The notes under the pieces: model-generated
What the model was told of the DNA's origin: nothing
Database searches by the model: none
The model's input: only the letters and a program-made list of their open reading frames with translations
Made by a program: the position numbers and the translations under genes
Assembly (NCBI GenBank): GCA_029256645.1
Contig: JAQSXM010000116.1
Span: 1-8,877 of the forward strand
Reading direction: 5' to 3'
DNA length: 8,877 nt
Source of the DNA: Sporomusa sp.
GTDB lineage: Bacteria > Bacillota_C > Negativicutes > Sporomusales > Sporomusaceae
Shown: positions 1-7,710 of the stretch, in pieces
How the letters are laid out: each line of letters opens with the position of its first letter
Numbering within the stretch: position 1 is the first letter of the stretch

Positions 1-159
1 TAGCTGAGAAAAATCTTTATCCATTTTATCGACAGACTTGGCATCACTTAATGTAACATGTGCTCCTAGCTGTTGCAAGATATTAGCCACCGAAATACCA
101 CTAACACCGGCACCTAATACCAAAATTTTCTTATTAAAAAACTCTGTCTGTTTATCCAT
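1..159 (-). CDS. murD: UDP-N-acetylmuramoylalanine--D-glutamate ligase MurD (N-terminal part only)
   Basis: Cytoplasmic ligase that adds D-glutamate to UDP-MurNAc-L-Ala using ATP, the second peptide step of peptidoglycan precursor synthesis. Only the first 53 codons are present; the gene runs off the left edge. What is visible is the N-terminal Rossmann-like UDP-binding domain: a beta strand and glycine turn KILVLGAGVSG (residues 11-21), a helix, then a second strand ending HVTLSDA (34-40). This fits MurD, and its place directly after mraY is the usual one. The ATG is at 157-159, one base after the mraY stop codon (161-163). A G-rich Shine-Dalgarno run (complement of 167-172, spacing 7) lies inside the last mraY codons, so translation is probably coupled to mraY. 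The ATP-binding and C-terminal domains cannot be checked. The name rests on the short N-terminus plus context. Confidence 0.9.
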   Translation of the reverse strand, partial: MDKQTEFFNKKILVLGAGVSGISVANILQQLGAHVTLSDAKSVDKMDKDFSQL

Positions 160-160
160 T

Positions 161-1135
161 TTACATCCCCCCAGACCGGCTAACTGCCAATAGGCTCAAA
201 GCCACGGCGGCAAACACAGCGCCAGCCAGCCAAAATACCGTCACCACTTTAGTTTCAGACCACCCGGATAATTCAAAATGATGATGAATAGGACTCATTT
301 TAAATACCCTTTTACCTGTGGACTTAAAAGAAATAACCTGAATAATGACTGAAAGCGCTTCAATGACAAATACGCCGCCAACAATAACCAATAAAAATTC
401 AGTTTTAGTCATTACAGCAACAGCTGCAAGAGCACCACCTAAAGCCAGTGAACCGGTATCACCCATAAAAACCTTAGCCGGAAAAGCGTTATACCGTAAA
501 AAACCCAGACACGCCCCAGCTAAAGCTACACAAAAAATGGCTAAATCAGGTTTGCCAAATGAAAGAGCCACAACAGCATACGCTAATGCCGCAACCGTTG
601 TCGTGCCGGCAGCTAAGCCGTCAAGACCGTCAGTGAGATTAACAGCATTTGTCGTGCCAACAAGTACAATGAAGATTAACAGATAATATAAAGCCCCAAA
701 ATCAATATTAACTCCGAGAACAGGTATCCAGACATCAGTACCACGACCAAAGTAGATACTTGCAACGTAGGAGAGTGCCAACGCCATAATGATTTGCCCC
801 AGTAGCTTTTGCCTGGCTTTAAGACCGAGTGAACGTTTAAGTACCACTTTAATAAAATCATCAAGAAAGCCAATGAACCCATGTCCTAATGTAACAAATA
901 AGGCTAACAGTACCTCCGGGTGTTTGCCGGCAAATACAAGACTGGGAATCGTAAGCGCCACTAGAATCAACAGCCCACCCATGGTAGGAGTTCCGGCTTT
1001 GGCATAATGTCGCTCAGGGCCTTCTTCCCTGATGCTTTGCCCAAATTTTAGCCGCTTTAATATAGGAATAACCAACGGCCCTGCCATTATAGCGATGGCA
1101 AACGCCATCACGGCAGCATACAACAATTCCTGCAT
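161..1135 (-). CDS. mraY: Phospho-N-acetylmuramoyl-pentapeptide-transferase MraY
   Basis: Integral membrane enzyme that transfers phospho-MurNAc-pentapeptide from UDP to undecaprenyl phosphate, giving lipid I, the first membrane step of peptidoglycan synthesis. The 324-residue product is of normal family length and is hydrophobic throughout; the family has ten membrane helices. Visible motifs are GTPTMGG (49-54 region), the aspartate pair in LDDFIK (91-96, D92 and D93), NAVNLTDGLDGLA (163-175), FMGDTGS (223-229, D226) and the triple histidine in SPIHHHFELSG (H284-H286), which together cover the Mg2+ and substrate-binding sites known for this family. The reading frame is open 15 codons further upstream to 1180, but the ATG at 1133-1135 is chosen because an AGGAGG (complement of 1141-1146) precedes it at good spacing and the protein then starts MQELLYAA, as family members do. 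The longer version would overlap murF. The gene starts 22 bases after the murF stop. Confidence 0.97.
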   Translation of the reverse strand: MQELLYAAVMAFAIAIMAGPLVIPILKRLKFGQSIREEGPERHYAKAGTPTMGGLLILVALTIPSLVFAGKHPEVLLALFVTLGHGFIGFLDDFIKVVLKRSLGLKARQKLLGQIIMALALSYVASIYFGRGTDVWIPVLGVNIDFGALYYLLIFIVLVGTTNAVNLTDGLDGLAAGTTTVAALAYAVVALSFGKPDLAIFCVALAGACLGFLRYNAFPAKVFMGDTGSLALGGALAAVAVMTKTEFLLVIVGGVFVIEALSVIIQVISFKSTGKRVFKMSPIHHHFELSGWSETKVVTVFWLAGAVFAAVALSLLAVSRSGGM

Positions 1136-1140
1136 CGTAA

Positions 1141-1146
1141 CCTCCT
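1141..1146 (-). promoter_or_regulatory. Ribosome binding site of mraY
   Basis: On the minus strand this reads AGGAGG, a perfect Shine-Dalgarno core, 5 bases before the ATG at 1133-1135. It decides the mraY start in favour of this ATG over the in-frame ATG ending at 1180. Confidence 0.85.
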
Positions 1147-1157
1147 GAATTGGCTCG

Positions 1158-2540
1158 CTATCGCAGCGATGTACTAGCAAATGCTTCCAGCATAATTTCC
1201 ATCTTCATGCCGCGAGAACCTTTTAGCAAAATATAATCACCAGGCTTCATCAGACAATGTAATGCCGCAATTGCCTCTTTGTGACTGGTAAAAGCATGGG
1301 TGATTTTAACACCATGCTCGGCAGCAGCATCCACAATATGTTTTGATAATTCCCCCACTGTAAGGACAATGTCTACTCCTTGTTCAGCGGCCTGTTGTCC
1401 GATCCTGCGGTGAGCCTCAACAGCAGCATCGCCAAGTTCCAGCATATCACCTAACACTGCGATCTTCCGGCCTTTGCTAATATCTGACAACGTATTAAGT
1501 GCTGCTGCCATTGATAGCGGGCTTGCATTATATACATCATTGATAACTGTATAATCGCCATATTTTTTTATCTCAAGACGCATCGCACCGGGAATAAAAT
1601 TGCTAATCCCGAGTTTTACGTCATTTGGCTGCAATCCTAATTCCAACCCGACAGCGATAGCCGCCAGTGCATTATACACATTGTGTACACCCACCGTATG
1701 TAAAATGACAGGAAAAGAGCCACGGGGGCTGCAACAATCAAAGGTGGTTATTAATTCATTGTTTTCCCTGGCAGATATGTTCTCGGCACGCACAGCTGCC
1801 TCAGGGCTTAAGCCATATAACACCACTCGACCCTGCGCCCGTTTCTGCATAGCCCGAACATGTGGATCGTCGGCATTAAGCACCACTAAATCGTCATGCG
1901 CGATTGCTACTACTAATTCAGACTTAGCAGCAGCGATATTCTCAATTGAACCAAGAATTTCCATATGGGTTTCGCCCACATTGGTCACTACCCCTACTGT
2001 AGGTAAAGCGATTTCAGTCAGCTCATGAATTTCCCCACAAGCGCGCATGCCCATCTCAACAACAGCAGCTTCGTGGCCTGGCTCAAGTTTTAACAGGGTT
2101 AGGGGCAGGCCAATCTCATTATTAAAATTGGCCTCTGTCTTAAGCACACTAAACCTGCTAGCTAATACAGCAGCAAGCATATCTTTGGTGGTAGTCTTAC
2201 CGTTAGAGCCTGTTACAGCGACTACAGGGATATGATACCGCTTGCGGTGAAACCTTGCTAATGCCTGCAAAGCAACCAGAGTATCCTTCACTTCTATTAC
2301 AGTTACGTTTTCAGGCACAGCTACCGGCCTGCTAACAATGACACCAACTGCGCCCTTACCGGCAGCCTGAGCAATAAACTCATGCCCGTCAAAACGTTCA
2401 CCCTCTAAAGCAATAAACAAATTCCCAGGCTGAGCAGTCCTGGTATCTGTGGAAATACCACGAAAAAATTTGCCGCCGGCGGCACTGGTCAAACGACCTT
2501 CGGTAGCCTTTAACACCTCAGTTAAACTAAAATCAGGCAT
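1158..2540 (-). CDS. murF: UDP-N-acetylmuramoyl-tripeptide--D-alanyl-D-alanine ligase MurF
   Basis: Cytoplasmic ATP-dependent ligase that adds the D-Ala-D-Ala dipeptide to the UDP-MurNAc tripeptide, completing the pentapeptide precursor used by MraY. The 460-residue protein shows the three Mur ligase domains: an N-terminal UDP-precursor domain with STDTRTAQPGNLFIAL (30-45), a central ATPase with P-loop TGSNGKTTTKD (110-120), the MurF-type NFNNEIGLPLT (138-148) and EMGM (162-165), and a C-terminal domain with NDVYNASP (334-341), GDMLELG (364-370) and LLKGSRGMKME (438-448). The NDxYNAxP and GDMxELG motifs separate MurF from MurC, MurD and MurE. The ATG at 2538-2540 overlaps the end of murE by 8 bases; its Shine-Dalgarno GGGGAG (complement of 2551-2556, spacing 10) lies within murE, which suggests coupled translation. 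The stop is TAG. Placing murF between murE and mraY is the arrangement seen in E. coli and many Clostridia and Negativicutes, and unlike Bacillus subtilis, which lacks murF here. Confidence 0.97.
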   Translation of the reverse strand: MPDFSLTEVLKATEGRLTSAAGGKFFRGISTDTRTAQPGNLFIALEGERFDGHEFIAQAAGKGAVGVIVSRPVAVPENVTVIEVKDTLVALQALARFHRKRYHIPVVAVTGSNGKTTTKDMLAAVLASRFSVLKTEANFNNEIGLPLTLLKLEPGHEAAVVEMGMRACGEIHELTEIALPTVGVVTNVGETHMEILGSIENIAAAKSELVVAIAHDDLVVLNADDPHVRAMQKRAQGRVVLYGLSPEAAVRAENISARENNELITTFDCCSPRGSFPVILHTVGVHNVYNALAAIAVGLELGLQPNDVKLGISNFIPGAMRLEIKKYGDYTVINDVYNASPLSMAAALNTLSDISKGRKIAVLGDMLELGDAAVEAHRRIGQQAAEQGVDIVLTVGELSKHIVDAAAEHGVKITHAFTSHKEAIAALHCLMKPGDYILLKGSRGMKMEIMLEAFASTSLR

Positions 2541-4047
2541 TTGTTCTCATCTCCCCGATAACCTCACGAGCCACCTGACGATCATCAAAATCAATCGTTC
2601 TATCCTGTAATATCTGGTAAGTTTCATGCCCTTTACCGGCAATAAGTACTACATCCTGTGGCCCGGCCAATCTAATTGCCTGAGTAATGGCCTGACGCCG
2701 GTCAATAATTATTTGATAACTTTTGGCAGCATTAGCGCTCGTCATACCGTCTTTAATACCCACTTCGATATCTTCCAGTATTTTTCCTGGTTCTTCACTG
2801 CGGGGATTATCTGATGTAGCCAGTACGATATCGCCATATAACGCGGCCAATTTGCCCATAATTGGTCGTTTAGTACGGTCACGGTCCCCCCCACAGCCAA
2901 ATACTACAATAATTCTGGCTGTCGCAAACTGTTTGGCCGTTCTTAGGACGTTTTCTAAACCATCTGGCGTATGAGCATAGTCAACAATGACTGTAAACGG
3001 TTGGCCGGCATTCACTAATTCAAATCTCCCAGGTACACTGATGAAGCTTTCGAGCGCGTGTTTGATAATGGCTGGTTCAACTTTTTCCGCCATCGCAACC
3101 CCGGTTGCCGCTAACACATTATAGACATTAAACATGCCGGTAATACTTAGTTTCAGCGGCATAGACCCGAACGCTCCATTGATACTAAAACTGGAACCAG
3201 CCGCTTCCACATTCAGACTGTCGGCAGTTAAGGCGGCAGAGCTATTAATAGCATAACTGATTATCGGGCAATCCGAATTATTTGCCATCGTTTTACCGGC
3301 AGCATCATCAAAATTAATAATGGCTGCTTTACCGCTCTTCTTACTGCCAGGTCTATTTAAGCTCCGGAATAACTCTGCTTTGGCCTCAATATAATTTTCA
3401 AATGTTTGATGAAAATCCAGATGATCTTGCGTCATATTGGTAAATACGCCAACATCAAATTCACAGCCGGTTACCCGGCCCAACGCCAAAGCATGTGACG
3501 AGACTTCCATTATTGCATATTCCATACCACTATTGACCATTTCAGCCAGCGTACTTTGTAGTTCGATTACATCAGGCGTAGTATTTTTTACTGGCAATAT
3601 TTTATCGTCAATCATTGTCTGAATCGTACCAATTAGGCCTACCTTATAGCCGGCCTGCCGTAAAATACTTCTAATCAGGTAGGTTGTCGTTGTTTTCCCA
3701 TTAGTGCCAGTAACGCCAATCATTCTTAACCGCTGACCCGGATAATCAAAAAAATACGGTACAACGGCCTGCATTGCCGTACGGGTATTCTCAACTTTAA
3801 TAATAGTTATGTCGCCGTACGCTGCTGTTGGTATATCTTTTTCTACAAGCACCGCCACTGCGCCTTGCGTTATGGCATCAACAACAAAATCGTGGCCGTC
3901 AACATGAACCCCGGTTAGACAAACAAACAAAGTACCGGGAACTACCTTGCGGGAATCGTGGGCCACTGCCTTAATTTCTCTGTCAAGTCGACCATATATT
4001 GCTGCATACGGCAGTAATGCCGCCAGTTGCTCTAAGTTTTTGACCAT
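2533..4047 (-). CDS. murE: UDP-N-acetylmuramoyl-tripeptide synthetase MurE, meso-diaminopimelate type
   Basis: Cytoplasmic ATP-dependent ligase that adds the third stem-peptide residue to UDP-MurNAc-L-Ala-D-Glu. The 504-residue protein is of usual length. Motifs seen: HDSRKVVPGTLFVCL in the N-terminal domain (30-44), P-loop TGTNGKTTT (113-121), TTPD (156-159), EVSSHAL (181-187), MTQDHLDFH (205-213), the lysine in YIEAKAELF (K223, the residue carbamylated in the family), DYAHTPDGLENVL (356-368), GCGGDRDRTKRP (384-395), DNPRSEEP (413-420) and GKGHE (471-475). DNPR is the recognised signature for meso-diaminopimelate; lysine-adding enzymes differ at this arginine. I infer DAP-type peptidoglycan. 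The ATG at 4045-4047 has an AGGAGG (complement of 4056-4061) upstream. The gene follows an 86-base gap, the widest inside the cluster, and its TGA stop overlaps the start of murF. Confidence 0.97.
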   Translation of the reverse strand: MVKNLEQLAALLPYAAIYGRLDREIKAVAHDSRKVVPGTLFVCLTGVHVDGHDFVVDAITQGAVAVLVEKDIPTAAYGDITIIKVENTRTAMQAVVPYFFDYPGQRLRMIGVTGTNGKTTTTYLIRSILRQAGYKVGLIGTIQTMIDDKILPVKNTTPDVIELQSTLAEMVNSGMEYAIMEVSSHALALGRVTGCEFDVGVFTNMTQDHLDFHQTFENYIEAKAELFRSLNRPGSKKSGKAAIINFDDAAGKTMANNSDCPIISYAINSSAALTADSLNVEAAGSSFSINGAFGSMPLKLSITGMFNVYNVLAATGVAMAEKVEPAIIKHALESFISVPGRFELVNAGQPFTVIVDYAHTPDGLENVLRTAKQFATARIIVVFGCGGDRDRTKRPIMGKLAALYGDIVLATSDNPRSEEPGKILEDIEVGIKDGMTSANAAKSYQIIIDRRQAITQAIRLAGPQDVVLIAGKGHETYQILQDRTIDFDDRQVAREVIGEMRTNA

Positions 4048-4082
4048 AACTATATCCTCCTGCCCACTACAAAAATTAAATT

Positions 4083-4112
4083 ATAATATGCTCTTATATC
4101 TATTTTTACCAA
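4083..4112 (-). promoter_or_regulatory. Possible internal sigma-A-type promoter for murE-murF-mraY-murD
   Basis: In the 86-base AT-rich gap before murE the minus strand reads TTGGTA (complement of 4107-4112), 18 bases, then TATTAT (complement of 4083-4088), about 36 bases before the murE ATG. A perfect TATAAT overlaps this (complement of 4080-4085), but at 21 bases from the same -35 candidate, which is too far for a standard promoter. Spacing and the location in the only sizeable gap support a promoter; AT-rich sequence gives such matches by chance. No terminator hairpin was seen in the gap, so read-through from upstream is also expected. Confidence 0.4.
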
Positions 4113-4122
4113 TATCTCTTAT
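4085..4122. repeat. Imperfect direct repeat pair in the murE upstream gap
   Basis: On the plus strand AATATGCTCTTAT (4085-4097) recurs as AATATCTCTTAT (4111-4122), identical except for one inserted G, with repeat starts 26 bases apart. One copy overlaps the candidate -10 and the other the candidate -35 of the putative murE promoter. It could be a binding site for a regulator, or a chance product of AT-rich sequence. Confidence 0.4.
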
Positions 4123-4133
4123 TTTAACGCCAT

Positions 4134-6224
4134 TTACTCAAAATAGGTAGTAATACTTGTTCCTGATAACACGATACTGCCAGGTAACGGATCCTGTTTG
4201 ACCGCGTTCCCCCCTGCCCCTTTAGGATTTATCACAAGACCAAGCTCTGCCAGAATATCTGATGCCTCGCGTGGTGTCCGTCCGGTTAGGTCCGGCACAG
4301 TAACCTCACCTGCTAAATAACGTGGTGTCATCGTATAAAGGAGTACACCGCTGCCAGTTGGCATACGGCTGCCGGGTTTTGGGATTTGATCTGCTACCCG
4401 GTCACCCGACTCCTCAATCCGCGGAATTAAGCCGGATTTCTCTAACTCTTTTATGGCCTCAGGAACATTTAAATTAATTACACTCGGCACCAGCACGTGA
4501 GTATCCGGAGCACCCGGTTTAGCTGAACCTGCTGTTGGCTGCGGTGTGACCTTTAGATACTGCAAAACATCTTTCATTACGGCCCCAAATACCGGTGCTG
4601 CAATCTGCCCGCCGTAATAGAGACCAACAGGCTCATCAATAATAACCAGCATCGCAACCTGAGGATTATCGGCAGGGGCAAACCCGACAAACGATGCCAC
4701 ATATTTATCTGGCAAATAACCACCGGCCCCGACTTTTTGGGCAGTACCGGTTTTTCCGGCAATTTTGAAGCCTTCTATATATGCATTCCGGCCAGATCCC
4801 TGTGATACTACTGATTCTAATATCTCTTTAACCTGTTTCGTTGTCGCCGGATCAAGCACCTGTCTGATAACATCAGGTTGAAAGCCTCTGACAATATTCC
4901 CTGCCTTATCCTTAACCTCCCTGACAATTTGTGGTCTAAGGAGCTGGCCATCGTTAGCTACAGCGGCAGCGGCGGTCACTAACTGAACAGGTGAAACAGC
5001 AATACTCTGACCGATTGACATTGTTGCAATGTTAATCGGAGTTGCCTTAGTACGATCAATCATAATTCCCTTAGCTTCTCCCGGCAAATCAATATTGGTA
5101 GGCCGGCCAAAACCGAAAGCATCAATATAACGGTAAAAAGGATCGCGCCCTAAACGCAGTCCAACATTAACAAACCCCACATTACAGGAGTTTTGAACTA
5201 CCTCAGCAAATGTCTGGCTGCCATGTCCCCCGTGTTTCCAACAATGAATATTGCGTCCTTGTACCTCAACCTCACCAGGGTCAAAAAATCTTTCATCAGG
5301 TTTAACAATATGTTCAGACATAACTGCTGATGTCGTAATGATTTTAAAGGTTGAGCCTGGTTCATAAACATTTGAAACGGCAATGTTTCGCCACAGTTTA
5401 GGGGAAACCTCACTAAACTTATTAGGGTTATAGTCCGGCCTGTTAGCTAACGCCAAAATTCCGCCATCGCGTGGATCAATCGCGATAATAGTAGCGGCCT
5501 TCGCCTGGGTCTCTTTCATCACCCGGTCAAGTTCACGTTCAACAATCTGCTGAATAACCAAATCAATCGTAAGATAGACATTATTCCCTTCCGTTGGTGG
5601 CACAAACCGGTGGGATGCCTGGGGTATCTCCCGTCCTCTGGCATCGTACTCAATGACAATGCTGCCTGAACGGCCTTTCAGATAACTGTCAAAAGTCATT
5701 TCTACGCCATCTAGCCCTTGGCTGTCAATCCCATTAAAACCAAGGATATGTGCTGCCAGATTATCATGGGGATAATAACGTTGGCTTTCTTGAGTCAGAC
5801 CAATACCTGGGAGATTAAGCATTTGTACCTGTCGGGCTATGTCTGGATCAATCTTACGTTTAATCCATGTAAATGCCTGGCGTTTTTTCAATTTGTTCTT
5901 AAGATTAGTTTCATCTAACGCCAAAATAGCAGCCAGTCTGGCTGCTGTTTCTTCATGGTCCCGTATTTCGGCAGGTATGGCGTATACAGATTCCGTACTG
6001 ACACTAACCGCAAGTTCCCGGCCGTGTCGATCAAAAATGATGCCCCGTTTTGCCTCAACCGGAATCTCACGTATACGTTGATCAACAGCATTCTCCGATA
6101 ACCAGGCACTCTTATAAAATTGGAGATACAGTAAGCGACCAATCAACCCCATCATAATTACCGATATGATCAAGAACAGGCAAGCGACCCTTTTCCTGAT
6201 GGTAACATGCGAAACAGATGCCAC
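4134..6224 (-). CDS. Class B penicillin-binding protein, FtsI/SpoVD family, with two PASTA domains
   Basis: Membrane-anchored transpeptidase that cross-links septal (division or spore cortex) peptidoglycan. The 696-residue protein has a short cytoplasmic N-terminus, one membrane helix at about 12-35, a PBP dimerisation domain beginning with EAKRGIIFDRHGRELA (57-72), a transpeptidase domain with STFK (291-294, catalytic S291), SCN (346-348) and KTGT (491-494), then two PASTA domains at about 576-632 and 640-696. All three active-site motifs are intact. C328 and C347 lie 19 residues apart, as do the redox-controlled cysteines 332 and 351 of B. subtilis SpoVD, whereas two PASTA domains are more like B. 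subtilis PbpB; I therefore leave the symbol open between ftsI/pbpB and spoVD. The start is a GTG at 6222-6224 with GGGGAG 8 bases upstream; no in-frame ATG occurs before residue 24, inside the membrane helix. The position between ftsL and murE is that of the division PBP. Confidence is high for the family, lower for a vegetative or sporulation role. Confidence 0.95.
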   Translation of the reverse strand: MASVSHVTIRKRVACLFLIISVIMMGLIGRLLYLQFYKSAWLSENAVDQRIREIPVEAKRGIIFDRHGRELAVSVSTESVYAIPAEIRDHEETAARLAAILALDETNLKNKLKKRQAFTWIKRKIDPDIARQVQMLNLPGIGLTQESQRYYPHDNLAAHILGFNGIDSQGLDGVEMTFDSYLKGRSGSIVIEYDARGREIPQASHRFVPPTEGNNVYLTIDLVIQQIVERELDRVMKETQAKAATIIAIDPRDGGILALANRPDYNPNKFSEVSPKLWRNIAVSNVYEPGSTFKIITTSAVMSEHIVKPDERFFDPGEVEVQGRNIHCWKHGGHGSQTFAEVVQNSCNVGFVNVGLRLGRDPFYRYIDAFGFGRPTNIDLPGEAKGIMIDRTKATPINIATMSIGQSIAVSPVQLVTAAAAVANDGQLLRPQIVREVKDKAGNIVRGFQPDVIRQVLDPATTKQVKEILESVVSQGSGRNAYIEGFKIAGKTGTAQKVGAGGYLPDKYVASFVGFAPADNPQVAMLVIIDEPVGLYYGGQIAAPVFGAVMKDVLQYLKVTPQPTAGSAKPGAPDTHVLVPSVINLNVPEAIKELEKSGLIPRIEESGDRVADQIPKPGSRMPTGSGVLLYTMTPRYLAGEVTVPDLTGRTPREASDILAELGLVINPKGAGGNAVKQDPLPGSIVLSGTSITTYFE

Positions 6225-6232
6225 TTATTTAT

Positions 6233-6238
6233 CTCCCC
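6233..6238 (-). promoter_or_regulatory. Ribosome binding site deciding a GTG start of the PBP gene
   Basis: The minus strand reads GGGGAG here, 8 bases before GTG at 6222-6224. Because the next methionine is codon 24, within the membrane anchor, this site supports GTG as the true start. Confidence 0.8.
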
Positions 6239-6251
6239 CATCGTGTAAAAA

Positions 6252-6707
6252 TTACCGCCCTTTACTCGCCTCCGCTTTGTTGAGTTTAACAGCAGTCAGT
6301 ATCTGCTCAGCAACACCTGTACTCTTGACCGGCTCTGCTTGAGAAGAAGGGCTGTCTGCAGGTATGGCTGATGCATAATACGCGTTTTTAGGCACAATCA
6401 TCCCTAACTCTTTTACAGCAATTTCTTCGATACGCTGTGGCGATTTGAGTCTGGCAATATCAAGACGCAAAAGTTCATTTTCTTTTTCTACTTTTGCTAC
6501 CTGACCTTTAATTCTTACCAGATCATAGCCTGCTTGCACAATAGCAGCACTTTGCATAGTTGTAACGGCAGCCATTACAACAGCTATAATGACAAGGATC
6601 AGACATTTGACGCGCAGCTGTTTATCAGCTTTTTGGACAATTTTAGGCGCAGGCGAAGCGGCTTCCTGTTCATACACATGTAACTCTTGTTTTTTATGTA
6701 CTAACAT
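6252..6707 (-). CDS. ftsL: Cell division protein FtsL (FtsL/DivIC-like)
   Basis: Small bitopic membrane protein of the divisome, which in known systems joins DivIB/FtsQ and DivIC/FtsB and activates the septal synthase. The 151-residue protein has a cytoplasmic N-terminus of about 32 residues, one membrane helix at about 33-57, a predicted coiled coil at about 62-88 (heptad-like pattern around VRIKGQVAKVEKENELL) and then the family signature LKSPQRIEEIAVKELGMIVP (87-106). About 45 residues follow, rich in Ala, Ser, Pro and charged residues, with no recognised domain; B. subtilis FtsL at 117 residues lacks room for a tail of this size. The ATG at 6705-6707 is preceded by GGGGAGG (complement of 6718-6724, spacing 10). 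It lies between rsmH and the PBP gene, the usual ftsL position. Sequence conservation is low in this family, so the name rests on topology, signature and context. Confidence 0.88.
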   Translation of the reverse strand: MLVHKKQELHVYEQEAASPAPKIVQKADKQLRVKCLILVIIAVVMAAVTTMQSAAIVQAGYDLVRIKGQVAKVEKENELLRLDIARLKSPQRIEEIAVKELGMIVPKNAYYASAIPADSPSSQAEPVKSTGVAEQILTAVKLNKAEASKGR

Positions 6708-6744
6708 TTCTATTGTTCCTCCCCATAATTTAGAACAATTGTCG

Positions 6745-7686
6745 CTATAACTTTACAGCGATACGAAGCTTAGCACTACGAGCGCGAGGATTTTTCTCAA
6801 GCTCCTCAGGCGATGGTAAAACAGGCTTTCCCTGCACTTTAACTTTCGGCTTAGTATTACAGACACATATTGGCAGCTGCGGCGGACAAATACACGCTTT
6901 AGCCAACTGTTGCAATGTCTGTTTGGCAATCCGGTCCTCCAGTGAATGGAATGTTATTATACCAATACGGCCCCCGGGTTTTAGGCGCTCTACTGCGGTA
7001 ATAAAGGTATCCCGCAAAATTCCCAGTTCGTTATTAACTTCAATCCTAATAGCCTGAAACGTTCTTTTAGCCGGATGTGGACCATCCCGCCGGGCACCGG
7101 CAGGAATGGCTTTCTTGATCACGTCTACCAATTGACCTGTCGTTTCGATACTGGCCTTAGCCCGGTTCTCTACAATAAATTGAGCAATTCGCTTAGCCCA
7201 GCGTTCCTCGCCATAATCAGTAATTATTGCGGTCAGTTGTTGTTCACTATAAGTATTGACGACATCATATGCTGAGAAATTCGCATTTGGATTCATACGC
7301 ATATCCAGCGGTGCATCCTGCATATAAGAAAACCCCCGGTCAGCTACATCAAGCTGATGCGATGATACCCCTAAGTCAAATAAAATACCATCAACTAATC
7401 CGGTTTCTAGTCCATCAAGCACTGAACCCAAACACTGGAAATTATTTTGAACGATACTTATCTTACAACTAGCCCCTGCTAAGCGTTGCTTGCCGGCGTT
7501 AATGGCTGCCGGATCCTGATCAATCCCAATCAACCAGCCAGCAGGTGCCAACCGTGCAGCTAAACACGCGGAATGACCAGCACCGCCTAACGTGCAGTCA
7601 ACATAAATACCCTCCGGATCCGAAAAAACGCCAGCGACACTCTCTTCCAGCAATACACTGGTATGTTCAAATTCATGTTCTTGCAC
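6745..7686 (-). CDS. rsmH: 16S rRNA (cytosine1402-N4)-methyltransferase RsmH
   Basis: SAM-dependent methyltransferase (formerly MraW) that makes N4-methylcytosine at C1402 in the ribosomal P site of 16S rRNA. The 313-residue protein has typical length and motifs: EHTSVLLEE (7-15), the SAM-binding [12 protein letters not shown] (28-39), GIDQDP (54-59), [15 protein letters not shown] (99-113) with RGFSY (117-121), PLDMRM (126-131), [11 protein letters not shown] (158-168), [18 protein letters not shown] (204-221), [14 protein letters not shown] (239-252) and the C-terminal [10 protein letters not shown] (299-308). A CxC-PP-CxC cysteine cluster at 265-276 is common in RsmH proteins. The start is taken as GTG at 7684-7686 because a stop lies 7 codons upstream in frame and the conserved EHTSVLL follows at once; no ATG fits. 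The Shine-Dalgarno is weak, so translation may depend on ribosomes arriving from mraZ, which ends 24 bases upstream. Confidence 0.97.
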   Translation of the reverse strand: MQEHEFEHTSVLLEESVAGVFSDPEGIYVDCTLGGAGHSACLAARLAPAGWLIGIDQDPAAINAGKQRLAGASCKISIVQNNFQCLGSVLDGLETGLVDGILFDLGVSSHQLDVADRGFSYMQDAPLDMRMNPNANFSAYDVVNTYSEQQLTAIITDYGEERWAKRIAQFIVENRAKASIETTGQLVDVIKKAIPAGARRDGPHPAKRTFQAIRIEVNNELGILRDTFITAVERLKPGGRIGIITFHSLEDRIAKQTLQQLAKACICPPQLPICVCNTKPKVKVQGKPVLPSPEELEKNPRARSAKLRIAVKL

Positions 7687-7710
7687 CTTACCAACTCGTT
7701 TCGGTTATAA

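Noticed and set aside
345..686. Plus-strand open frame of 113 codons inside mraY
   Set aside because: Antisense to conserved mraY motifs, with low-complexity Ala/Thr/Pro-rich translation and no domain; a shadow frame.
1136..1180. Longer mraY start at the ATG ending at 1180
   Set aside because: It would add 15 unconserved residues and overlap murF, while the ATG at 1133-1135 has a perfect AGGAGG.
1600..2028. Plus-strand open frame of 142 codons inside murF
   Set aside because: It is antisense to a fully conserved murF reading frame, has no recognisable domain, and its composition mirrors the murF codons.
4080..4085. Perfect TATAAT as the -10 of the murE promoter
   Set aside because: The only reasonable -35 candidate is then 21 bases away; the overlapping TATTAT at 18 bases is preferred, though both are weak evidence.
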